Source: Acorus gramineus (Eukaryota; Streptophyta; Magnoliopsida; Acorales; Acoraceae). Taken from it: a DNA stretch of 64,000 bases. This document shows, one piece after another, positions 1 through 16,130 of the stretch. A model generated the notes under the pieces. It was not told the DNA's origin and searched no databases. It was given only the letters and a program-made list of their open reading frames with translations. The translations under genes and the position numbers were made by a program. The DNA lies in NCBI GenBank assembly GCA_030737835.1, contig CM060856.1:10581670-10645669 (forward strand), given 5' to 3'. Every line of letters starts with the position of its first letter. Positions within the stretch are counted from its first letter, which is position 1.

Positions 1-905
1 TCACCTCCCATTTGATTTACTTAAAAAATTTGGATGAATTTTTGCAATCTCTTAATCTGAAAAGTTTCACTCATCACGAGATATATGTAAACAATCCCAT
101 CGTATGCAAAACTGTTACATTTTGATAAGCAGATATTTGAATGGTTAGAAACATTTGGGCTGTGCAATACTTTTTTAACCAGTTGGAGGAAAACCAGAAA
201 TAACAGTGTGGATTTCATTCAGATGATGTCCATTGTCAGTGCATTGGATCCATGCCAATGACGGATAAAGTGATTGTGAAAAAAATAAGGGAAAGAAGGA
301 CAAAGTGATGTTTGAAAGGCCGGGAAAAAAACCATCTAGCTTATAGTAAATTGGTGACACACAAAATTAACAAGCAGCAAAATTTCTGTAATCGGATGTC
401 TTAACAACTGTAACTGACTTTATGAAATTACGACACATTCCTCAATAGGCAATATCTGGTATCAATGACGAATCAAACCAAATCGCACTTGTTCAACACA
501 TGTATATACCTAAAGGCCAGAATATTATGGGTGCTCTTTGGACATGGGAATTGCAGCATTGTACCTATCATGTGAGTCGCACATGCACATTTCCTCAGCT
601 GACTCACTCAAATGCACTGCAGAACATAAACAGTTGACACTGATATCATGCACAGAAACTTAGCATACATTTTCCCCGATAGCAATTAGCAAAGGGACCA
701 CCAGATCATCAATATCAGTTAACTGCTCAACTTATCTGAGGGCTTTTTTAGGGGGGGGGGAAGAATCTTTAAATTTCACAAGAAAGGAAGCATAACAGAT
801 ATATAAAAAAAAAATTAAAGAAGGCATTACTTAAATGTGACAGTAAAGAGTTGATAAATAACTGCTGATCTCTTTAAGGGAAAAAAAAGAAGTAGAAGAG
901 ATTAC
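1..905. other. Intronic sequence of the GTG/GPHR gene
   Basis: No exon of the expected next segment (helix after DDQKEQ, then the ABA_GPCR domain) can be found on the minus strand here. The stretch is therefore read as part of a long intron continuing off the left edge. It is AT-rich, with homopolymer runs such as the G run near 751. Confidence 0.6.
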
Positions 906-5637
<4,732 letters not shown>

Positions 5638-6064
5638 TGAAACCCCTCTCTCTTTCTCTCCTTTGATCGATTGTTGCGTGAATTCAAAAAGGGGGGATCG
5701 ATCGTGGACGACCCTCAACGGGAGCTCAGTCGTTCGTGTTAAGATACGGGTTTCCTTTTCTGGTCTCTGCCGACTTTTTTTATTGGTTTTCGGTTGGGGC
5801 TCTTGGGCTCATTTAGAAAGTCCGATTCGGGCTGGCTGTACAATGAGCCCATGAATGCAGGAGTTGTGGAGGGTGGTCTTTAGCGATTTTTTTTCGAATA
5901 TCGCCGTGTGTGGTCCATCGGGAGTTGTGCTTTGTGATGCATGCGGACCTTTCGTCGGTTAAACCGATTCAAACTATTGTTTTCAATAGTTCTATGGGCC
6001 GATATAAGAGTCTTGCCCCCATTATTTAAGACTCATTGACAAGCATAATGAGGTGTCATTTTTT

Positions 6065-7174
6065 TTAAGTCTGTCAATTAGACAGATACGGATCAAATAG
6101 ACCCATATCCGTATCTATATCCACTCTATCTGATCCGTATCTGAATTAGATATTTAAAAAAATATCCATATTCGTATCCGTATCCGATGGATATTAAAAA
6201 TAAGGGTTAAAAACATTCAAGTCCTTGCGAACATGTGTAATCCCATATAAGTCCTTATCAAAGTTGAAGCAGCCGTACAAGTTCTTAAAATTCACAAAAA
6301 CCCATATACATCCCTAATTTAAAGAAAAAATTAATCATAACCTAACCTACCCTACTTAACTTTAACCTATAACCTTGAAATGATTAAATTATCATCAAAT
6401 GTTTAACCATTTTCAAACAAAAATCTCAATGAAAATTAAGAAACATAAAAAGTTTTACAATGATAATTTGATTTTTACATAGACTAATTTATTTTTATGA
6501 TTGTTTATGAAGACTATAATGTCTATATGATTACATAGTGATAAAATATTCTGTCAAATTTGAAACAAATTTTAACTTAAGGATAATAATTAAGTTTTTT
6601 TGAGTTTTTAAGAACTTGTGTGTCTATCCCAACTTTTACAGGGACTTATATGAAATTACCCATGTTCGTATGGATATAAATGTCTTTAACCCTAAAATTA
6701 AATATCCATATCCGATCCGAAAATCCGGATTCGGATACGGACAATTATCCAAAATATCTAAAAATTTAAAATAAATATGAAATGACTAAAATATCCAAAT
6801 ATCCAATATTAAAAAATAAAAATCATATATTTAATATTTGAAACATGTAAAAAAATATAATAATTACCTAATATAAAACATAAAATTATAAGTATATATA
6901 TAAAACATTACATACTTTAAAGTAAAAAAAAAAAACACTTACCAATTTCAAAAATATAAATATTTAATTAAATAAATAATAATATAATAATATTTTTGGA
7001 TACGGATATTTTTCATATCGGATATGGGCATATCCGTATCCGATCCGAAAGTTTTCGGATACGAATAATTTTTTGGATACGAATATGGATTTTTCGGATA
7101 TTGATATTTTATGTAGTTTCGGATACGGATTTGGATCGGATACAGATATTTTTTCAGATAATTGACAGGCTTAA
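6065..7174. mobile_element. 1.1-kb terminal-inverted-repeat element rich in GGATATCCG units
   Basis: The left end reads TTAAGTCTGTCAATTA and the right end TAATTGACAGGCTTAA, an inverted match at 15 of 16 positions, with TTAA at both outer edges. Just inside both ends are many degenerate GGATACGGATATCCGATCC-type units (6085-6200, 6700-6770, 6998-7147), inverted between the two sides, so the whole can fold on itself. No transposase is present. The 69-codon reading frame across 6996-7205 is only this repeat translated. It is best described as a non-autonomous DNA element of unassigned superfamily. The TTAA flanks may be the target duplication or part of the terminal repeat. Confidence 0.65.
6203..6693. 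mobile_element. MITE-like element nested in the 1.1-kb element
   Basis: The left segment (AAGGGTTAAAAACATTCAAG, then CGAACATG, GTAAT, ATATAAGTCC, ACAAGTTCTTAAAA) is repeated in inverted orientation at the right (TTTTTAAGAACTTGTGTG ... GGACTTATAT ... ATTACCCATGTTCG ... TTTAACCCT). The terminal repeats are long and imperfect (about 90 bp) with GGGTTAAA tips, around an AT-rich core with no coding capacity. It interrupts the GGATATCC-rich element, so it inserted later. Confidence 0.65.
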
Positions 7175-7643
7175 CTCCCTCATTAGTTGTTTGTTTGACT
7201 TTTAAAAAATATTAAAAATGCAAAATACAATATTACCCTCATTCAAATCCTACATTTTCCTCTCTCATTAAACCCATCCTCACTTTTTTTGAAAAACAAA
7301 TGAACCTATTTGATTTTGAAAATCTATTTTTTTCAAAACCAATTCAAAATAAAAAAAAAATCTTAAATCTTAAAAGAAACTGAAAAACGAATTCATTATA
7401 AAAAAAAAACTCATTTATTCAAAAACACTTAAAAAGATTGAATTTTTATTTGCAATCTCTTATTCAATTAGAAAACGATGGTAATAAGGAATAATCAATT
7501 TTTTTTTTAAACGTTGATGTTAATTTGATGATTATTTAATTACAATCATCAGACAAAGTATTTGCGATGGATGCAAAGTTTTTTTCGATGAATGCAGAAA
7601 TAAAACACAAATCACGATATAAAACAAGAATTAAGAATAAAAG

Positions 7644-7723
7644 TAAGTTACATTTATAAAATGTAACTTAATTTCAATAATAAATTGCATTAAATGTCAG
7701 TTACATTTGTAAATGTAACTGAC
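7644..7723. repeat. Two adjacent near-perfect hairpins sharing an AGTTACATTT arm
   Basis: 7644-7670 has perfect 12-bp arms (TAAGTTACATTT and its complement) around a 3-nt loop. 7696-7723 has perfect 13-bp arms (GTCAGTTACATTT) around a 2-nt loop. A further half-site (GTAACTGAC) lies near 7769. This could be a decayed transposon end or a cruciform-prone site. Confidence 0.8.
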
Positions 7724-9578
7724 TTTTGTTATATATAACAATTAAAAATCGGTTAAATTCTACAAACGTAACTGACTTTCAGATATAATGCATGTTTATA
7801 TTAGAATAACATGTCATTAACTTTTGAAAAACAATGTATATAAATTTAAAATAATAGTTTGAAATGTAACTAATTTTTGAATGTTACATAACCCAAGCTA
7901 ATATAAAATAATTAAGATCAAACGCCACATCCAAGAACAAATTGAAATAAAGGCCGAACCAAATGTTGCTTATTTATTTTTTAATGGTGGTTCCAAAAAA
8001 ACATAATCCTATATAAAAAAACGAATTCGTTAATTTTTTTGAAAGAAAAAGGGATATTTTGCCATGATAAAAGCTTTTTTAAAACTAAATCAGTTTCCAT
8101 GGGACAATAAAAAAGTTTTTTTGTGTAACAAACAAGTAATAAATCCTTGAAATAAGACAAATTAAATGGATCTAAAAATAGATTTAACATTTAGCACAAA
8201 ATTCAATAATAAAAAATTAAAACAAATGCAAAACAAGAAATGTAACCTAAATACAAATCTTGTTTTAGGTGGAGAAGAAAAAAGAAGATGCAAGTGAAGA
8301 AGAAAAAGAAGCCATAAATTTAATACAAATTCTTTTTTTTTTTTTCATCTTATAAAACAAAAGAGTGAAGATACCATAAATCATGGGATTTGATCCTTTA
8401 AAAAAATTCATGCCACATCAAACCTATTTCTTGATTATGGGGAGTGATTATCGAAAAAGGAAGAAATGGTAAAATAGGTATTAACACTTGTGTTATGTCA
8501 TAAGGTTTATATGGGGCCCATGAAATGGGGCCTGTTAATCATTATTGGTTGATTTAATTATGAATTGAACAATTAATAAATTGATTTATATTAATTTGAT
8601 TTTATTTTAAAAAAACTGAATTAATTAAATTGAATTGAATAATATTCAAACAGGGGATTATTCATAATTAATATTTAGATTATTTTTTTTATATTAAAAA
8701 CTATATTTTTGTAATATCATTTGTTTTCGTAAAAAATGAATATACCAATATATATCATCAATTCTGGTATTTTGATATTTATGTGGAGTTGTAAATCAGC
8801 CCTCAAAAAAACTCTAATAAACTCAGATTAGTAGGAACAAAAAATTATATGTATATATATATATAACTGTACAGTTCAATTTAGTTCGGATTAACCAAAC
8901 AAAAGCAGGTATAGTTTTGAATTTTCGATTTGATTTTCAGTTCAATTCAATTTTTAAGTTACATGTGATGATAGTTTGTTTTAATTTTAATTTGCAAATA
9001 TGCTAACCAAGCGAATTATATCCCCGGTTTGAAAGCACAATGAAAACTCTAATATCTAGCAACAAACTTTTAACACAGTAAATGACAAATTTTTCCAACG
9101 TCTCGCGCAAAGTGAGAGGATAGTATAACATTAACCTAAAATGTGTAATTGTGTACGGTTAAAAATTTGTTCATGTTTTGAGTTATATATTGTATTAAAA
9201 AATTTAATTCCTTGAGCGGGTTTGGATAAGGAAATAATAAAATTCGGGATATACAATCATAATTGTGAAATAAAACAATTTCTATTTTATTTTATTTTTA
9301 AATATTTCCATCGGGTAATTATTTTTTTCTTTTTTTATTTAAATAATAAATAAAATGTAAAAATGATTTATAAAAAGTAAGAATAATTTCACATATGTAC
9401 TTCCTCAATTTACAGATAGTGAAAATGTAATTTAACATGTAGACCTCAATACATGTGAAATGAAGGGTGACATAAACTGCTATTTCCACATCTATCCCAA
9501 TGCCTAAACAGAAGATAAATATATAGACTAATTAATATGCGCCGGTGTAATAATATAATAAATTACGTTAGCAATTTG

Positions 9579-9798
9579 AACTGCGTGTTTTCAAAAGTCA
9601 CTATAAAAATAAACTTCATTAAAAAAAAATTAACGACTTGTAAAAAAGATGTTTTTTTAAAAAAATATAAAAAGTGAGTTTTCTAGAAATCAAATTTATT
9701 TAAATCATTTTATTAAAAATCATACTTTTCTTATGTGTTTTCAAATGCATCGTTAGTGAGGAGCACCAAATGCAAAAGGTGCGTTTGAAAACACAGTT
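9579..9798. mobile_element. 220-bp MITE-like element
   Basis: The left end AACTGCGTGTTTTCAAAA and the right end TTTGAAAACACAGTT are inverted repeats apart from a CG indel. The interior is AT-rich and non-coding. Superfamily and target duplication are not clear. Confidence 0.45.
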
Positions 9799-10599
9799 TA
9801 AAAGACAATTTTTTGCTTTATACACAATTTTTTAAGATGTAAACATGAGAGTTGTTTTTTATTTAATTATGAAATTACATTTATTACTAATAACACAAGT
9901 TTCTTTTGTTGAAATAAATACAATTTTCAATAGTCCTTTTTTCATTGTAATAACGAAGACAACTTTCCAATTAAGGGTGTGTGTGTGCATGATAGAAAGA
10001 GAAAGAAAGTGAGGGAGAGTAAAAAAATTTTGTTTGATCATTCAAAAAGCTATTATGTGTGCCAAACAAGAAAAATAAAAAAAATTCCATAACTTTCTCA
10101 CTCATATTTTATCTTATTAGAAAAACAAATCTTTTTTTTTTTTTCAAAGATGAGAAATTGAGAAAAAATAATAAAAAATTTTTTTAACACATGCATAGAC
10201 ACCAACCATAAAAGTTGTTGGTAAAAAAAATATATTTTATTTTTCAATATTTTTTCTTTCACTCAAACTCTGCCTCACTTTCTTTAATTTGTTTTTTAAA
10301 TTTGTGCACGAACACATCCTAAACAAACGAGTCGATTTGTAATATATATTTGGCTAAAAAAAAAAGGTAAAAACAACTCAAAACCGAGAACCATAAACAA
10401 ATTCACGGAATCACGATCAACAAAATAAAAACAGAGAAAGCAAATCACCATGCAAGGAGAGACCGCTGATTGGATGGTGGAAAACAGTCCATGTAAATGA
10501 CCGTATGCCATCAGCAGGTAGCGCGCACAAAAATCATACAACCATGTTGAGAAGAGAAAAAAACAAAGAGAGAAAAAGACAAAAAAAAAAGAAATAAAA

Positions 10600-10940
10600 A
10601 ATTTCCCACCGACACGTCATCTCCGGCATCCCTAACCGTTCATGACCCTCCAAGCCATCCAGCAATTACTTTCTCAACCGACACGTCACCTCCGACAGAC
10701 TATTTCGAGACCTTCTCACCGACACGTCACAGTGGAATCCGGACTGGGGAAACAACGGCGTTCGAGGAGGGGGTCCGCATTTCGACGCGTTGTGTTTGAC
10801 CCGAGACCCGAAGCCCACGCTGACGTGGATCAGTCAGACAGGGCCAAGTCTTTGGAGTCACGCCTGATCACGTGATGGAGGCCAGGCCTTCACAGCCTGT
10901 CTCGTGGTCCCCCCCCTTCTCTCTTACGTCATCCATGGCT
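10600..10940. promoter_or_regulatory. GC-rich promoter-like island with a cluster of ACGT-core (bZIP/bHLH) sites
   Basis: In an otherwise AT-rich region this stretch holds three copies of CCGACACGTCA (10609, 10678, 10719), TGACGTGG (about 10821), the palindrome ATCACGTGAT (10867-10876, G-box core) and TTACGTCAT (about 10924). CCGAC is the DRE core, and CACGTC/CACGTG/ACGTCA are bZIP-type cores. No convincing gene starts on either side: rightwards lies the GRF 3' end on the opposite strand, and leftwards only weak reading frames. It may be a promoter of a non-coding or antisense transcript, or a relic. Confidence 0.4.
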
Positions 10941-11468
10941 CGCAAATCCAAGCGCACGCTGTCCGACAACTCTCTTTTTTAAAGCCCCAAATGCCACGCA
11001 ATCACTCAAACCAATTTCATGCGTGATATTCTTTTTTACATGAAGTTCAGTATCAGATACTCATGCAGAATTTTTTATAATCATTGGATTTCACTTTGAG
11101 AGCAAAATCTGATTCAAACAGACTCATAATAATAATAATAATATGCTTGGCAGCAGCCAGACATGGCCCCTGGCTTACCTGAAGTGTGTGTGAGAGGGTA
11201 CCAGCAATTACCTTTTTCTTTTGTATCAGGAACAAAAATCCAACACTTAGCATATTTATAGTCTTACAAAAGGCAGGCATAGTTTTTAAATAGGACAGAA
11301 ACATCACTCATGCACTGATGCAGCTTAAAATCATAAAGACAAAGCCTCACCACAGGAGTTGCAAATCCATATAAAACAAAACAGCAGAGGACCAGAAAAA
11401 TTTCATTCCGAAGAGACGGGAGTGCTGTAGAAAACAACGCTGACAAAGCAGAAACCGTAGGGGTCTGC
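10941..11468 (-). other. Probable GRF 3' UTR and downstream flank
   Basis: This non-coding stretch lies immediately downstream of the GRF stop codon. It contains an (ATA)n tract near 11128-11142 and no conserved reading frame. The polyadenylation site cannot be placed. Confidence 0.45.
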
Positions 11469-14400
11469 CTAGGGTACTGACGACACTTTCTCAGTCATCT
11501 GCACATGTGTAAGTGGGGAGTGATGGTTAGGAGAGGATTTGCTAATTGCAGAGAAAAATTGAATTTGATTAGTTTTGGACTGACCGTTTGGGGATCGGGA
11601 GCTTGTTGCAGAGAAATCAGAGGAAGCCATGGGTATTGAAATGGAGAGCTGGGTAGTTGAGAAGGACGAGCGGTTGGACCTCTCATCGTCTAAATCAGAC
11701 CATGAGTCCCTCGCTTTGGGCCACTCGTCGAAGAAGGGTCGGAGAGACTGGGCTTCCTGTTTTACTGGCTCTGCGGCGCAGAATTCACTCCCGAAAAATA
11801 AATGCTGTTGCTGCTGCTGCTGCTTGGACAATGCAGATGCGAGGGTCGAGTGCCCGTAGTCTTGCATGGATTGCTGCACGTGGGGATAGTCGCTTTGAAG
11901 AAGTGAACCATTTCTGGGCTTTGAAGGTGGGAAGGGGGAGACTCGAGATGGCATCAGACGCCATGTGCTATCGAGAGAGGAGTCCATCGCAAGGTTTCTC
12001 ACGCCCCCAGATGCTTCAGAGAAGAAACTATGTTCATCAACATCTCCTTTTACTCCATGGAAGTACCTGTTTGTTTTTGTCCGAGCAGAGGAAATATTAG
12101 AAGTGTGCATGATTTGGAAAAAAACAAGTTACCAATGATTACAAGATCATATTTTAAGTAGAAGAAACCAACAAATAAACATAGCCCATCCCTTCTTTTG
12201 CATTTTTAAAGGCCTAGGTTATTTTTTTAAAAAACAAATTTACAATACAGGCAATTTCATTTTGCTTCATGCATCATATGTACTTTCCAGCTTTAATATT
12301 ATCGGGATCATTTCATGCTTCAAGGAATTTGATTTCTATCATTTTGAAGCACCATTGAGATTTAATATGACAATGTAAACATCAAACAATTTTTAAGGAC
12401 CACTAGCAGAAGGAAAGTTCGACAAAGCATAATGAGAATCGATAAACAGCAGACAAGAATTAAATGTTGATCATTTGCTTCATGCATCATATGTACTTTC
12501 CAGTTTTAATATTATCGGGATCATTTCGTGTTTCAAGGAATTTGATTTCTATCATTTTTAGCACCATTGAGATTTAATATGACAATGTAATCAAACTATT
12601 GTTAAGGACCACTAGCAAAAGGAAAGTTCGACAAAGCATAATGAGAATTGATAAACAGCAGACAAGAATTGAATGTTGATCAACCACATACAACTGAATA
12701 TAGAATACAGGATACTTTGGCACCAAAGAACATGTGCTGCAGCTGAATCATGAGCAAAAATATGTGTTGACTTAAGCATATTAGATCACAATACAAAAGG
12801 AAAATATTTTCACTTTTTTTTTTAAAAAAGATGACTTTTAGAGAACCTATTCACTCAAGAAAGAGATAATATGAAGATTTATCCTATAATTCAAGACAAT
12901 CTTTCACTTTCCTTTATTATGATAAAAGATGCAAATAAATTCTAAGCCCTACCCACTTTTATACACGAAAAAAAAATGTTGAGATTAACTTAACGCTGCT
13001 TTAAAAATACTTGGAGTGTATTAACACATTGAATATAAGGCAATGTAATTGAAGAAACTTTACCAACATCAATTGAAAATTCCACCTAGAATTTAGTGAA
13101 TCTGAACTGAGTCTTGCCCAGATTAATTGCAACTGGTCTTTATTGCATTCTTTTATCAAAAAGGAGAGTTTGTGGTGTGATAGCAGAAACGAGTACAAGA
13201 GAGCAGAAACAGGGCTACCCACAGAATTGTTTTGACCTTGTAAAGCTAAAACCATGTCATAGGAGCTAAATACTTTGTCAGGTAAACACTTTGACAAACA
13301 GCAGCAAACTAAAATTTCAACAATGACAAACAATTATTATCAAATTGTTTTCATCAAAATGATGGAGCAAAAAAATGTACATGTCAAATAGACAGAGGAT
13401 CATGGACCAACTATAAGACCAGCACCATAACAGGTGATGAGAAAAGGACTGTAAGTCATTACATTTTCGGTGTATAACTAACAGGTTTTGTCAGCTAGAA
13501 TTTCCACCTGCATCTTACTGCAGGGGCAATCATCAACTACCTCCTCTGATACACACAGAAATCGGAGTGCTATAGAGGGATAAATTTCAGACGACACAGG
13601 GCAACTGCTTCAGAAACCATTAATATCATAACCTTTTTATTACTTCCACAGGCACATTTATTCAACAACATGCATGACTGACTTCAAAAAGGTATTACTC
13701 ACAGAGCAGTACAGAACCCAAAACTCACGGCTTCTTGTTTTTTTTTTTTTAAAAAAAAGAAAGATTGGACTATCATATTGAAATGGCTCCTCTCGAACAA
13801 AATGGAGATTAGGGATCTACTACATGACAAAAGATAAATGATCAAAAGGTCACAAAGAAACCCTCGCCTAAGAAAACATGACTTTATTTTTTTTTATCTT
13901 CTTAACTATATCGTTTAGCTGATCAGGTAGTTTGTATGCACATAGTGATGCCCTCTCATAGATTAGACAGAGACGAAGTTTAGATTTTGAACAAAGTCTA
14001 TCAAATTAGATATTCCTCAAGTGCATTAACAGAATGGAAACATAAAAATCTTAGGTAGAATAGCGCACCTGTAATCTTTGTTACCAATACCATAGGGACC
14101 AGGAGGTTCCATCTGCAAGGAAGACACATTGCTGCTCCCTGAGCCAATGGTGTTCAATGGCAGGCTCTGGAAGCTTCCACCACTGCCACCACCGCCAGCA
14201 GCAGTGGAAGAGGATGCGGCAGAGGCAGAGAGTGATGTGAGGGTCGATGATGACTGAGTGAGGGAGTGGGTTTCCACAGGCTTTCTTGAACGGTTGCGGC
14301 CACGATGCATGTGCCGCTCGCAGTATTTGGAGTCCGGATAAGCGTCCTTGGAGCACCTCCACTTCTTTCCGTCTGTCCTCCTGCACCGCCCAGGCTCTGG

Positions 14401-15876
14401 GTCCAACTTCTTCCCGTAATAAGTGCAATACCCCACTGTGTCAAACAAATCATTGCATAAATACCGGAACAAATGTGCTTTGTAGAACATCTTATAGAAG
14501 AGCTAGACAATGTAGATCATGTAAATGCAAGTATCATGTGACTAGGCGATACACGAGACTCAAATCAAATATATCTCAAATAAATATTCACCGCAGTAGT
14601 GAACATCATTAAAAAAATAGTATTAAACGACGCCAAAGATTGATAAAATAAAAGCTTCCAATGTTCCATACAAAATCAAAAGGGTAATGAAAAGGCAATT
14701 TCAGTTATTGTTTCAAATACCTCAACATGATACTAAAAACAACTAAAGAAATAGAATGAATGTGAAAATACTGAAAGGACTGCAGAAGAACCAAAAAAAA
14801 AAAAACTGATTTGCATTCAAATCAAAACAAAGCAGGACGAACAAAAAACTGATACACGCATCTCAAATTAAAAATATCTCATATTAATATTCACCGCAGT
14901 AGTGAACATCATTAAAAAATAGTATTAAACGACGTCAAACATTGATATAATAAAAGCTCCCAATATTCCATACAAAATCGAAAGGGGAATGAAAAGGTAA
15001 TTTCAGTTTTTGTTTCAAATACCTCAACATGATACTAAAACAATTAAAGAAATAGAATGAATGTGAAAATGCTGAAAGGACTGCGAACCAAAAAAAACTG
15101 ATTTGAAACCAAATCAAAACAAAGCAGGACCAACAATAAGCGACCCTATCCCATCATAGAAACTATGAAACATCAATAGAAAGTTTTCAAACACAAATCC
15201 AAAACATGACACTAGAACCAAATAAATACACAAAATCATTGGAAAGAAACACATAAAAACCCCTGATTTCCAACAAAAACGATATACAGAACCCACAAAT
15301 CCGTGAGGGGAATGAGACAGATAAAAACCAAACAGTTACCCCCAGTAATAAAAACAAATAACAAACAATATTTTACTGAAACATTGAGAAGAATGTGTAT
15401 CATTCAAAATAAATAAGGCTTTCTTTGAAATAATTAAAAAAAAACACAAAAAATCCGTTGTGAATCAAATAATAGCAATCCCATCAACGAAACAAAAACA
15501 AGACACGATGAAATGACAATCACTGAAAAAAAAATCAATAGCTTCGATGATCATTCAAAATAAATACTTCAAAACATACATTAAAAACTCAAAACAATAG
15601 AAAATAGAGACAAGACTGCCATCGCAGACCTAAAAAAGACTAGAAGAACTAAAAAGCTTCACAAATATAAAAATAAAAGGGGATCATACTGGTTGGGTGG
15701 TGGAAGAAGCGAGCGGACATGGCTTCGAAGCTCTTCCGAATGGGGAGGAGGAGGTCAGGAGGGACCGGCATCCCCGCCATCAAGTACTTGAAGATCAGCG
15801 CCTGGTGTTCAAGTTCCTTCCACTGCGACGCCGTGAACGGCGGAACCCCCGCCGCAGATGCTGTCGTGCTGTTCAT
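11469..15876 (-). CDS. GRF: Growth-regulating factor (GRF) transcription factor, QLQ-WRC, 383 aa
   Basis: Three exons: 15690-15876, 14069-14435 and 11469-12066 (1152 nt including the stop). The QLQ domain is at about residues 13-48 ([20 protein letters not shown] ... [14 protein letters not shown]) and recruits the GIF co-activator. The WRC domain is at about 74-116 with the C3H pattern C80-x9-C90-x10-C101-x2-H104 and basic nuclear-localisation residues (RGRNRSRK). Then come Ser/Gly-rich linkers, a polyQ stretch (KQQQQQQH), an FFD..WP motif and a TQL motif; no clear GGPL motif is seen. Family role: nuclear activator of cell proliferation in leaves, flowers and roots. A miR396 site lies in the WRC exon. 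Both introns (1254 and 2002 bp) carry internal tandem duplications. Which of the angiosperm GRF groups it belongs to is not resolved here. Confidence 0.95.
12261..12682. repeat. Tandem duplication (about 213 + 209 bp) in GRF intron 2
   Basis: Copy 1 (12261-12473) and copy 2 (12474-12682) abut directly. Both start TTTGCTTCATGCATCATATG and end AATGTTGATCA, with scattered substitutions and small indels. The divergence argues against an assembly artefact. No coding content. Confidence 0.93.
14272..14293 (-). promoter_or_regulatory. miR396 target site in the GRF mRNA
   Basis: The plus strand reads TTCCACAGG followed by CTTTCTTGAACGG, the complement of the conserved GRF target. It matches miR396 with the usual one-nucleotide bulge, and encodes the RSRKPVE segment just after the WRC core. 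In other plants this site mediates cleavage that lowers GRF mRNA in older tissue. Confidence 0.9.
14548..15136. repeat. Tandem duplication (about 297 + 286 bp) in GRF intron 1
   Basis: Copy 1 (14548-14844) and copy 2 (14851-15136) share blocks such as ATTCACCGCAGTAGTGAACA, CAAATACCTCAACATGATAC and AAAGCAGGAC in the same order, with about 10 percent divergence by eye. No coding content. Confidence 0.9.
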
Positions 15877-16130
15877 CTCTTTCCCTCCTTAAAACTGCGC
15901 CGCAGGACCACCAGACCAGTAGAAAAAAAAAAGACGAGAGAGAGAGAGAGAGAGAGAGAAAAGCTGCAAAGAGAGCAGCAGCAGCAGCTCAGACATACCC
16001 CGAACTGCCAAAAAAGAGAGGCGCAGAGGGAATGGCGGTCTCTCTCCAGGAGGAAATGTAGGGTTTCGCCATTTTAGTAACGGATGTAGATAGAGAGAGA
16101 GAGAGAGAGAGAGAGATGTGAGAGGAGCTT
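15877..16130 (-). promoter_or_regulatory. GRF 5' leader region with GA/CT microsatellites and a telo-box
   Basis: Upstream of the GRF start are two GA runs on the plus strand (15935-15959 and 16092-16116, CT on the sense strand), a CAG-rich stretch near 15975, and TAGGGTTT (16060-16067), a telo-box in the gene's orientation. CT-rich 5' leaders are common in plant growth regulators. The transcription start is not defined. Confidence 0.5.

Larger units (their letters stand above)
7175..10599. other. AT-rich intergenic region without recognisable genes
   Basis: Apart from the inverted repeats at 7644-7723 and the MITE-like element at 9579-9798 there is only AT-rich sequence with homopolymer tracts. 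The few reading frames are short, low in complexity and resemble no family I know. Confidence 0.6.

Noticed and set aside
6996-7205. 69-codon frame with repeated D/I/R residues
   Set aside because: It is the translation of the GGATATCC-type repeat.
11657-12100. 147-codon plus-strand frame
   Set aside because: It is antisense to GRF exon 3 and its residues (for example the poly-Ala run) arise from the polyQ/CAG tract.
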